Shown here: positions 6,465 to 14,000 of the stretch, piece by piece
Numbering within the stretch: the stretch's first letter is position 1
Layout of the letters: each line of letters starts with the position of its first letter
NCBI GenBank assembly: GCA_017999075.1
Contig: JAGOBX010000034.1
Span: 1-14,777, forward strand
DNA: 14,777 bases
Source: Candidatus Babelota bacterium
GTDB taxonomy: Bacteria > JAGOBX01
Direction of reading: 5' to 3'
The notes under the pieces: generated by a model
Told to the model about the DNA's origin: nothing
The model's input: only the letters and a program-made list of their open reading frames with translations
Database searches by the model: none
Made by a program: the position numbers and the translations under genes

Positions 6465-8009
6465 TTATATTTTTCTTTGTTTTATTTTTTCCAGCAGGTT
6501 CAACCCGTTAAATATAGCTTTTCTATTCGCTTTTCTGGTATCATCATGAATACCTCGGCATGTTATTTTCAATTCAGAATCAGTATCCATCAATTGTATT
6601 TCAGTCATAGCTTTTGACTGAGATCCTTTTTCTTCATCTATTGCAATCTGCTTGTAATGAATAAGTTTCACATTTATTCCAGACTTATTCAATAAAGAAA
6701 TAATAGCTTCTATCGGTCCTTTTCCTTCTGATATACCTTCGATTTTATTTCCATCATAATCAATAGAAATATAATATTTGCAAAGGTCTTCATTTATAAC
6801 AATATCTTCAATCTTAACTAATTTATAAGGCCCCTTTACATTAATAATTTCATCATTATAAATTTTAATCATTTCATCTTTAGACAATTCTCCAACCTGT
6901 TCAGCTTTCTGTTTCATAACAGGTTGTAAATATAATGCTTCTTCCATAGTTAACGGATAACCCGCAGCATTGATGATTTCATAAATAGCAGTCTTTCCCG
7001 ATTGGCTTGTAAATCCTATAAATTCTCCTTCGCGTCCAATAAGTTCAGGCTGAATAGGTCTATACGCGCCTTTTTTCATATTTTTTGTTTTTGCACTTCC
7101 ATCCTGGTGTATTCCGCTTCTGTGAGCCAGAGCATCATCTCCTATCAAAGGCATTTTATCATAAATTTTAACATCTGCCATTTCCGAAACAAGAATTGCT
7201 GTTTCATAAATCTTCGACATATTAATCGGGATTTCAATTCCTGAATTATGTAAAGTTACTGCCACCTCATATAAATTTGTATTCCCGGCCCGTTCTCCAA
7301 GTCCATTCAAACTGCATTCCAGCTGACGCGCTCCATTAAAATAACTTTCAACAGTAGTAGCTGTTGCCATACCTAAATCATTATGACAGTGGACCGCTAC
7401 AGTAACAGTTTCTGGAAGGGCTTTAACTACTTTGTTTACCATTTCAATAAAAACAGCAGGTCTTACCCGTTCCACAGTATTAGGTAAATTAATAATAGTT
7501 GCTCCAGCCTCAATTATTTCTAAGAATGATTCAATTACAAAATCTAAATTTTCATTACAATCTCCGAAATGTTCTGCGCTGAATTGAATTTCTCCTTTAT
7601 CGCCAAATAAAGATTTCCCGTATTTTACAGCTTGTACAGCTATTTTTCGTATTTCCTTAGGATCTTTCTGTATTACATATTTCATATTAAACGGACTAAA
7701 AGCAATAAATGTATGTATCCTGGGTTTCGCAGCATATTTTACTGATTCATAAACTTTTTTTATATCATATTCCATTGCCCTTGCTAAACCTGAAATAACG
7801 ACATCATCAGATGATATTTGCGCAAGATGTTTGCAAGCTTCAAAATCCATATCGCTGGCCCCGGAAAAACCCACTTCAATCCCCTGCACTCCGAGTTCAA
7901 TAAGTTTATTAAAAATTATTTCTTTTTCTTTTAAATTCCATGGTTTTTTCAAAGCTTGATTTCCATCTCGTAAAGTTACGTCATAAAAAAACGGAATATT
8001 TTTTTTCAT
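6465..8009 (-). CDS. leuA: 2-isopropylmalate synthase-like enzyme (LeuA family)
   Basis: LeuA condenses acetyl-CoA with 2-oxoisovalerate, the first committed step of leucine synthesis. The protein has 514 residues, typical of type I LeuA. A TIM-barrel catalytic domain covers about 5-275 and the LeuA allosteric domain about 390-510, the usual site of leucine feedback. Visible catalytic residues are R14 and D15 in TLRDGNQAL, metal ligands H207 and H209 in HCHNDLG, and N243 in GLGERAGNTN. The linker motif AHRSGIHQDG (295-304) is also present. LRDGNQAL, FSAEHFGD and NLPNTVE are more like type II (fungal/actinobacterial) LeuA, while HCHNDLG and the overall length are type I. Citramalate or homocitrate synthase cannot be fully excluded. 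GGAG lies 13 bases before the ATG, a rather long spacing. No other leu gene is adjacent. Confidence 0.82.
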   Translation of the reverse strand: MKKNIPFFYDVTLRDGNQALKKPWNLKEKEIIFNKLIELGVQGIEVGFSGASDMDFEACKHLAQISSDDVVISGLARAMEYDIKKVYESVKYAAKPRIHTFIAFSPFNMKYVIQKDPKEIRKIAVQAVKYGKSLFGDKGEIQFSAEHFGDCNENLDFVIESFLEIIEAGATIINLPNTVERVRPAVFIEMVNKVVKALPETVTVAVHCHNDLGMATATTVESYFNGARQLECSLNGLGERAGNTNLYEVAVTLHNSGIEIPINMSKIYETAILVSEMADVKIYDKMPLIGDDALAHRSGIHQDGSAKTKNMKKGAYRPIQPELIGREGEFIGFTSQSGKTAIYEIINAAGYPLTMEEALYLQPVMKQKAEQVGELSKDEMIKIYNDEIINVKGPYKLVKIEDIVINEDLCKYYISIDYDGNKIEGISEGKGPIEAIISLLNKSGINVKLIHYKQIAIDEEKGSQSKAMTEIQLMDTDSELKITCRGIHDDTRKANRKAIFNGLNLLEKIKQRKI

Positions 8010-8039
8010 ATTACTTTTTTATCTCCAAATATTTTTTTA

Positions 8040-8067
8040 TTGAATTTTAAAAATATTGTAGTAATAT
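8040..8067 (+). promoter_or_regulatory. Possible promoter for the universal stress protein
   Basis: TTGAAT (8040-8045) and TAATAT (8062-8067) are 16 bases apart, with initiation expected near 8074. The region is nearly pure A and T, so chance matches are likely. It overlaps the minus-strand candidate at 8063-8091. Confidence 0.35.
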
Positions 8068-8091
8068 ATATATATTATTAATATTTTTCAA
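8063..8091 (-). promoter_or_regulatory. Possible promoter for leuA
   Basis: On the minus strand TTGAAA (8086-8091) and TATATT (8063-8068) are 17 bases apart, with initiation near 8056 and a leader of about 47 bases to leuA. Such a short leader leaves little room for an attenuator, and I see no T-box or leucine-rich leader peptide. The A/T-only setting lowers confidence. Confidence 0.4.
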
Positions 8092-8094
8092 GAA

Positions 8095-8118
8095 ATTTTT
8101 TATTATGTAATAAAAAAT
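8095..8118. repeat. Perfect palindrome in the stress-protein leader
   Basis: Arms ATTTTTTATTA (8095-8105) and TAATAAAAAAT (8108-8118) are exact reverse complements around a 2-base centre. The element ends 23 bases before the ATG of the universal stress protein. It is not followed by a T-tract on either strand, so it looks more like an operator or mRNA leader hairpin than a terminator. No known regulator is assigned to it. Confidence 0.5.
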
Positions 8119-8141
8119 ATATTCAATTCAGGAGCAATTAT

Positions 8142-8966
8142 ATGTATAAAAAAATAATAATCGCTACAGACGGAGCCGAACAAAGCGGTTCTGCAGTTGT
8201 AGAAGCGATTAATATAGCTGCTAAATCTAATTCTGAAATATATCTTCTTCATGTTCTTAAAATAGTTGTTGGAGTGGACAGCGTCGGAGGAATTTCCACA
8301 TTATCATTAATGCAGAAACTTGAAGAATCCTCAAAAAAATACATGAAAACTTTCAAAGGATTGGCGGCCGACGATGGAGTGCTAAAATGTGAAACAATTA
8401 TCAGGCATGGAGTTGATTTTTATACTGCGATAATAGATGAAACAAAAAAAAAGAATGCTGATTTAATTATGATTGGGAGAAAAAATCCGTCTCACCCGTT
8501 AAAACGTTTTTTTTTAGGGAGTGTTACAGGAAAAATATTAACTCAATCACCTTGTGATATTCTTGTAGTTCCGTTGGCTTCTCTTGTTCAATGGGAAAAA
8601 CTAATGGTTCCTGTAATAAATGATTATGATATCGATTCAGTAATCTCAAAAACCATCCCTCTTGCAAAACAGAATAAAAGCAAAATTTTATTAATAGGAA
8701 TATATTCGGAAGAACAAATTAAAAATAACGTAGAAAAAAAATTAACCGAATATTCATCTGAATTTACAAAAGAACAAATTCCATGTGAATCAGTTTGTAC
8801 TTATGGAAATCCTGTAGAAATCATAAACAAAACTGCTTTACATAATAATGCGGATATAATTTTGATGAAAGATTTAAAAGATAAATCCATTAAAAATTTA
8901 TTTTACGGTTCTTTAGCAGAACAGGTTATAGTTAATTCTATTTCTTCAATATTAATACTAAAATAG
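8142..8966 (+). CDS. Tandem universal stress protein (two UspA domains)
   Basis: This 274-residue cytoplasmic protein has two Usp domains in a row, roughly 1-145 and 150-274. Domain 1 starts with KKIIIATDGAEQSGSAVVEA, with the family Asp at D10, and ends in the nucleotide-loop region G112-RKN through FLGSVTGKIL (G126, S127) to CDILVVP. Domain 2 starts WEKLMVPVIND and ends FYGSLAEQVI (G256, S257) to SSILILK. The ATP-binding Usp motif is G-2x-G-9x-G-S/T. Domain 1 has N115 in place of the second Gly and one extra loop residue, and domain 2 has only the GS part. ATP binding is therefore uncertain and domain 2 is probably structural (inference). AGGAG lies 7 bases before the ATG. leuA is divergent across 132 bases, and surE follows under its own promoter. 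Confidence 0.9.
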   Translation: MYKKIIIATDGAEQSGSAVVEAINIAAKSNSEIYLLHVLKIVVGVDSVGGISTLSLMQKLEESSKKYMKTFKGLAADDGVLKCETIIRHGVDFYTAIIDETKKKNADLIMIGRKNPSHPLKRFFLGSVTGKILTQSPCDILVVPLASLVQWEKLMVPVINDYDIDSVISKTIPLAKQNKSKILLIGIYSEEQIKNNVEKKLTEYSSEFTKEQIPCESVCTYGNPVEIINKTALHNNADIILMKDLKDKSIKNLFYGSLAEQVIVNSISSILILK

Positions 8967-8976
8967 CATATTTTAT

Positions 8977-9004
8977 TTGACAAATATTTAAATTATAATA
9001 TTAT
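8977..9004 (+). promoter_or_regulatory. Sigma-70-type promoter for the surE operon
   Basis: A perfect TTGACA (8977-8982) is followed after 16 bases by TATTAT (8999-9004). Initiation near 9011 gives a leader of about 80 bases to surE. The -35 box is the centre of a small palindrome, TATTTG-A-CAAATA (8974-8986), which may be incidental. A TATAAT at 8994-8999 is only 11 bases from the -35 box and so does not fit it. Confidence 0.6.
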
Positions 9005-9058
9005 TTTATTATTTAATGTGAAAATTTTGATTTTTTCTATACAAACTTTTATATAATT

Positions 9059-9081
9059 CGGATTTATCCGGACTTATCCGG
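9059..9081 (+). repeat. Tandem TTATCCGG repeats just upstream of surE
   Basis: TTATCCGG occurs at 9064-9071 and 9074-9081 with a 10-base period. CGGAT at 9059-9063 can pair with ATCCG at 9066-9070, and CGGA at 9069-9072 can pair with TCCG at 9077-9080, so two small hairpins compete for shared bases. The element is a notably GC-richer island in AT-rich DNA and ends 9 bases before the surE ATG, where a Shine-Dalgarno would be expected. Confidence 0.45.
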
Positions 9082-9090
9082 TTTTAATAT

Positions 9091-9849
9091 ATGAAAATTT
9101 TATTAACAAACGATGACGGATTCTTATCAAAAGGAATAATTATTCTTGCCGCTTCACTGAGACGTATTGCAGAAGTGATAATTGTGTCTCCGGAAAGTCA
9201 AAGAAGCGCAGTAGCAATGTCGTTAAGTCTGCATAAACCATTACGAATGCATAAAATCAAAAAAAATGTATATATAACAGACGGAACTCCGGCAGATTGC
9301 ATAAATTTAGGTTTATTCGCATTAATGAAAAATAACCCTCCTGATTTAATAGTGTCTGGAATAAATTCCGGACCCAATCTTGCTGAAGATGTTTTTTATT
9401 CAGGCACAGTAGGCGCAGTTCTGGAAGGAAGGTTCAGGAATATAAATGGTTTAGCAGTATCTATGTTTTCCGATAAAAATGGAGTTTATAATTACAAAAT
9501 AGCTGCAGAGATTGCTGTAAATGTTATTCAAAAATTTTTTCTAAAAAATAAATTCAAACAAACTGTTTCATTGAATTTAAATGTTCCTGGAGTTTCGATG
9601 CAGTCTGAAATCAAAGGTATTAAATTCACCAAACTTGATACTCATAAATATCCTGGAGAAATAACAGAACGAACAGACACTTCAGGTCAAAAATATTATT
9701 GGCTTGGCGGATCGAAAGCAGTATTTGCAAATTCTCAAGGTTCTGATTATAACGCGTTAACTCAGAATTACGCATCATTAACTCCCTTGTATCCTGAAAT
9801 TACAGATTTTAAATTATTATCTTATCTAAAAAAAACGGCGGTGAAATAA
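9091..9849 (+). CDS. surE: 5'/3'-nucleotidase SurE
   Basis: SurE is a metal-dependent phosphatase acting on nucleoside 5'- and 3'-monophosphates and, in some species, short polyphosphate. It is cytoplasmic and linked to stationary-phase survival. The 252-residue length is normal. All four classical metal ligands are in place: D8 and D9 in LLTNDDG, S39 in VSPESQRSAV, and N92 in VSGINSGPN. The family segment DGTPADCINLG at 64-74 and YSGTVGAVLEG from 103 are also clear. The ATG is fixed by the universal SurE N-terminus MKILLTNDDG, yet no Shine-Dalgarno is visible; a repeated TTATCCGG element sits there instead. The next gene begins 3 bases after the stop, so surE heads an operon with a cyclic-nucleotide-binding protein and probably recR. 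Confidence 0.97.
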   Translation: MKILLTNDDGFLSKGIIILAASLRRIAEVIIVSPESQRSAVAMSLSLHKPLRMHKIKKNVYITDGTPADCINLGLFALMKNNPPDLIVSGINSGPNLAEDVFYSGTVGAVLEGRFRNINGLAVSMFSDKNGVYNYKIAAEIAVNVIQKFFLKNKFKQTVSLNLNVPGVSMQSEIKGIKFTKLDTHKYPGEITERTDTSGQKYYWLGGSKAVFANSQGSDYNALTQNYASLTPLYPEITDFKLLSYLKKTAVK

Positions 9850-9852
9850 TTT

Positions 9853-10323
9853 GTGGATATAAATTTATTAAAAAATATAAACATTTTTTCAGACTTAAAC
9901 GACAATGATTTAATGAAAATATCAGGAATAGTTGAAGAACAAAATTTCCCTGAAAATTTTTTTATTTTCAGAGAAGGTGACCGGGGACATGAAATGTTTT
10001 GTATAGTCAGCGGATCAGTGGAAATTTCCAGAAATATAGTTGCTGACAAAAGAAAACCTATAGTAACCCTTAAACCAGGTCAATTTTTTGGAGAAATGAC
10101 TATATTCGATGAAGAACCTCGTTCCGCAAATGTAATGACTCTTGAAAAAAGTGTTTTTTTAAAAATCACAAAAAAAAGTTTTTCGAGTTTTTTAGAACTC
10201 AATCCTATAATAGGGTTTAAAATATACAAAAGATTTGTTCATGAATTATGCATGAGGGTTCGTGTTACAGACGATAAAATCCAGGAACGTATATTTTGGG
10301 GTTTTGTTTCAAAAACACAATGA
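9853..10323 (+). CDS. Stand-alone cyclic-nucleotide-binding domain protein (Crp-type cap domain, no DNA-binding domain)
   Basis: This 156-residue protein starts at GTG, 3 bases after surE. Residues about 6-118 form one cNMP-binding beta-barrel of the Crp/Fnr/PKA-regulatory type, with FREGDRGHEMFCIVSGSVEI and then VTLKPGQFFGEM at 71-82. The phosphate-binding cassette is well kept, with G80-E81 and R90-S91-A92 in EEPRSANV, so a cyclic nucleotide could be bound. The C-terminus, about 118-150, is a single helical region (GFKIYKRFVHELCMRVRVTD) without a helix-turn-helix. It therefore should not act as a normal Crp-type regulator on its own. A partner protein or allosteric subunit role is possible (inference). 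The tight spacing to surE implies translational coupling. A GTG start with no clear ribosome site is consistent with that. Confidence 0.85.
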   Translation: MDINLLKNINIFSDLNDNDLMKISGIVEEQNFPENFFIFREGDRGHEMFCIVSGSVEISRNIVADKRKPIVTLKPGQFFGEMTIFDEEPRSANVMTLEKSVFLKITKKSFSSFLELNPIIGFKIYKRFVHELCMRVRVTDDKIQERIFWGFVSKTQ

Positions 10324-10380
10324 AATATATTTGTTCTTTTATGAAAAAATAATTTTTATTTTATAACATAACTAAATAAA

Positions 10381-11001
10381 ATGGAACAATATTCAAAAAG
10401 AAGTTTATCAATAAATTCGTTTGACAGACTTGTAAATAATTTATCAAAACTGCCTACGATAGGTTCTAAAACAGCTGTAAGATTAGCTTCGTTCATTATA
10501 AAAAGCGAAGAAAGTTTTGTTGAAGAATTTGCTGAATCTATTACAAATGCAAAACAAACAATATCGTTTTGTAAAATCTGCGGTAATTACGCTGAAAACG
10601 AATATTGTATATATTGTTCAAATCCGGAAAGAACTCATAAATCAATTTGTGTTGTTGAAGAACCTCTTGATATTTTCAATATTGAAAATACAGGAAATTA
10701 TAAAGGTATGTATCATGTTTTACTCGGAACAATTTCCATTCATAAAGGTATAGGTCCGGCAAATCTAAATATAGGTACTCTTCTGAACAGGTTAAAAGAA
10801 AACACAACTGAAGAAATAATAATAGCAACAAATCCTACATTAGACGGGGATTCTACTGCGTTGTTTTTAAAAAAAAAAATTGAAGAACTAGGAAATTTTA
10901 AAATCACAAGGCCGGCAATGGGACTTCCTTCAGGGAGTGTTATAGAATTCACTGATAGGGAAACATTATCGAGAGCTTTTGTTAATAGAATAAAATTATA
11001 A
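10381..11001 (+). CDS. recR: Recombination mediator protein RecR
   Basis: RecR works with RecO (and RecF) to load RecA on SSB-coated single-stranded DNA during gap repair. The 206 residues show the standard order: a helix-hairpin-helix at about 20-36 (LSKLPTIGSKTAVRLA), a four-cysteine zinc finger at C64, C67, C76 and C79, and a Toprim domain from about 87 (VVEEPLDI, YHVLLG, GIGPANLNI). The Toprim acidic motif reads NPTLDGDSTA at 151-160, where many RecR proteins have EGE. The C-terminal loop reads GLPSGSVIEFTD, where G-G-D/E-L-E is more usual. A run of 11 A bases at 10869-10879 encodes part of LKKKI and is a possible slippage site. The ATG has no visible Shine-Dalgarno. It lies 57 bases after the cyclic-nucleotide-binding gene and is probably in the same operon. 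Confidence 0.95.
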   Translation: MEQYSKRSLSINSFDRLVNNLSKLPTIGSKTAVRLASFIIKSEESFVEEFAESITNAKQTISFCKICGNYAENEYCIYCSNPERTHKSICVVEEPLDIFNIENTGNYKGMYHVLLGTISIHKGIGPANLNIGTLLNRLKENTTEEIIIATNPTLDGDSTALFLKKKIEELGNFKITRPAMGLPSGSVIEFTDRETLSRAFVNRIKL

Positions 11002-11009
11002 AAAATTTA

Positions 11010-11062
11010 TTTTTAGAATTTAAACAAATAAATCTATAAGAACCAGGTATAAATTCTAAAAA
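11010..11062 (+). promoter_or_regulatory. 13-bp inverted repeat in the nifJ leader
   Basis: TTTTTAGAATTTA (11010-11022) and TAAATTCTAAAAA (11050-11062) are perfect reverse complements across a 27-base spacer. The right arm ends one base before the GGGAG ribosome-binding site of nifJ at 11064-11068. In RNA the hairpin would abut that site. As DNA it could be a split operator. It lacks the T-tract of a terminator in either direction. Confidence 0.5.
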
Positions 11063-11078
11063 AGGGAGTGTGTATTTT

Positions 11079-14000
11079 ATGAGTAAAAAATTGGCTATGA
11101 TTGACGGCAATACGGCAGCAGCCCATATCGCGTATGCTTTAAGCGATGTTGCAGCTTTATATCCTATAACCCCGTCATCAACAATGGGCGAAGTTGCAGA
11201 CGAATGGAGAGCTGCAGGCAGAAAAAATATTTTCGGTCAAACCGTACGTATAATGGAAATGCAGTCTGAAGCAGGCGCTGCAGGAGCAGTCCACGGATCT
11301 CTGGCTACAGGAGCTTTAACCACCACATTCACAGCTTCTCAAGGTTTATTATTGATGATACCCAATATGTATAAAATTTCCGGAGAATTATTACCCGGTG
11401 TATTTCACGTATCTGCAAGATCTCTTGCAGGACACGCATTATCTATATTTGGCGATCATGCGGATGTTATGGCAGCGCGCCAGACAGGCTGGGGTTTACT
11501 TGCTTCAGCAAGCCCTCAGGAAGCAATGGATTTAGCGTTAGTAGCTCATTTAACAGCAATAAAATCAAGAGTTCCTTTTCTTCATTTTTTTGATGGGTTC
11601 AGAACTTCTGCTGAAATAGCGAAAGTTGAAATGATTGATTATGAAGATATTGCAAAACTTGTTGATATGGAATCTCTGAACGAATTCAGAAACAGAGCAT
11701 TAAATCCTGAACATCCGAAAATGATGGGTTCAGCGCAAAATCCAGATATATATTTTCAGGCACGTGAACGTTCCAATCCATATTATACAAACCTGGCTGA
11801 CTCAGTTGAAGAACATATGAAAAAAGTGGGAAATTTAACCGGCCGGCAATACGGCTTATTTGATTATTACGGAGCGCCTGATGCCAAAAATATAATTGTA
11901 TGTATGGCTTCAGGATGTGATGTTATACACGAAACCGTAGATTACCTTATGAAACAAGGTGAAAAAGTAGGCGTATTAAAAGTAAGACTTTACAGACCTT
12001 GGTCAGATAAACATTTAATCAAAGCTATTCCTGAAACAGTTAAAAAAATTGCAGTTCTTGACAGAACTAAAGAATCTGGAGCATTAGGCGAACCGTTATA
12101 TCTTGATGTATGCACATCTTTGCTCGAAAACTCCAAGAAAAATATTAAAATAGTCGGAGGCAGATACGGTTTAAGTTCAAAAGATTTTACTCCGTCAATG
12201 GTAAATGCTGTTTTTGAAAATTTAAAATCAGGGAAATCCAAAAATCATTTTACAGTAGGAATCGAAGACGATGTTACAAATTCATCACTGCCTATCAAAA
12301 AAACAATAATAACAGAATCGCCTAATACCATAAGATGTAAATTCTGGGGACTTGGTTCAGACGGAACAGTAGGAGCCAACAAAAATTCAATAAAAATTAT
12401 CGGAGACCATACTGATGGTTATGCTCAGGGATATTTTGCTTACGATTCAAAAAAATCCGGAGGGATCACTATTTCACATTTAAGGTTTGGGCCGGAAAAA
12501 ATAAGATCTTCTTATTTTGTAAATCAGGCGGATTTTATTGCCTGTCATAATCAGTCTTATATAACAAGATATGATATTCTCGATGGAATAAAAGAAGGCG
12601 GAGATTTTTTATTAAACTGTATATGGTCAGCTGAAGAATTAGACGAAAAACTTCCAGCAGCCATGAAAAAGACAATTGCATCAAAAAAAATAAATTTTTA
12701 TATAATTAACGCTTATAAAATCGCTGAAGAACTCGGATTGGGAAATAGAATCAATATGATTCTTCAGGCTGCATTTTTTAAAATCACAAAAGTAATAGCT
12801 GATTTTGAACAAGTACGGGGTTATATGAAACATGCAGTAAAAAAAACTTATGGTAAAAAAGGCGATGAAGTCGTCAAAATGAATAACGATGCAATTGACA
12901 GGGGAGCTGATGCATATTTAAAAGTTGAAGTCCCGGAAAAATGGGCGAAATTAAAAATCACTGCTGATTCAATTCAATATCCAAATGATTTTGTCAGAGA
13001 TATACTGGTGCCGATCAATTCTCAAAAAGGAGATACTATTAAAGTTTCAAAATTTACACCAGATGGATCATTCCCAACAGGCACTACCAAATACGAAAAA
13101 CGAGGAATCGCGGTTAAAGTTCCGTGTTGGGCATCTGAAAATTGTATTCAATGCAATCAATGCGCTTACGTATGTCCTCATGCTGTTATAAGACCATATT
13201 TAATTAATGAAGACGAAACCAAAAGTCTTCCTCAAGGAACACCGGTTTTAAAAGCAATAGGCAAAGGATTTGAAAATTTAAATTATAAAATACAGATATC
13301 TCCTCTTGATTGTACAGGATGCGGAAGCTGCGCTGACGTATGTCCTGCTCCAAAAGGAAAAGCACTTATTATGAAACCTCTTGAAGAAGTCATTGAACAG
13401 GAATCAAAACAATATACTTATTTAAATGAATTGCCTGTCCGCGATAATCTGATGGATAAATACACTTTAAAAGGAAGTCAATTCAAGCAGCCATTATTTG
13501 AATTTTCAGGAGCTTGCGCAGGCTGCGGAGAAACCCCATACATAAAACTTGTAACTCAATTGTACGGAGACAGAATGGTTGTTGCCAATGCAACAGGATG
13601 TTCTTCTATTTATGGCGGTTCAGCTCCTGTTTGTCCATATACATTCAACAAATCGGGTTCTGGTCCAGCCTGGGCTAATTCATTATTTGAAGATAATGCT
13701 GAATATGGATTAGGAATGTCATTAGGAATAACTCAACGCAGATTAAAATTGGCGGAACTTATAAATGAAGCAAAAAATTCAAATTCAATTTCTGCAGAAT
13801 TAAAAGACTTATTTATAAAATGGCTTGAAGAAGGACAGAATGCTGACAGGTCGTCGGAATTAAGCGGCGCTATTAAAAAAATTCTTCCAGAAACAATAAA
13901 ATCTGTCAATGATCAAACCTTAAAAAATTTACTGATAAAAATTAATGAAAACTCTGATATGCTGACCAAAAAATCTGTTTGGATTATAGGCGGAGACGGA

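Noticed and set aside
8062-8080. AT-dinucleotide microsatellite as a phase-variation switch
   Set aside because: The TA run is short and interrupted, and such tracts are expected in DNA this AT-rich. No evidence of length variation is available from one sequence.
8994-8999. TATAAT as the -10 box of the surE promoter
   Set aside because: It is only 11 bases from TTGACA; TATTAT at 8999-9004 gives a normal 16-base spacing.
9064-9081. TTATCC repeats as DnaA boxes or an origin
   Set aside because: They match only the first six bases of the TTATNCACA box, end in GGA or GGT, and there is no dnaA, dnaN or box cluster nearby.
9059-9081. Start of a CRISPR-like or larger repeat array
   Set aside because: There are only two 8-base copies with a 2-base gap, no spacers and no cas genes.
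11070-11078. GTG start for nifJ at 11070
   Set aside because: It is only one base after the GGGAG site; the ATG at 11079 has a workable spacing and gives the normal family N-terminus.
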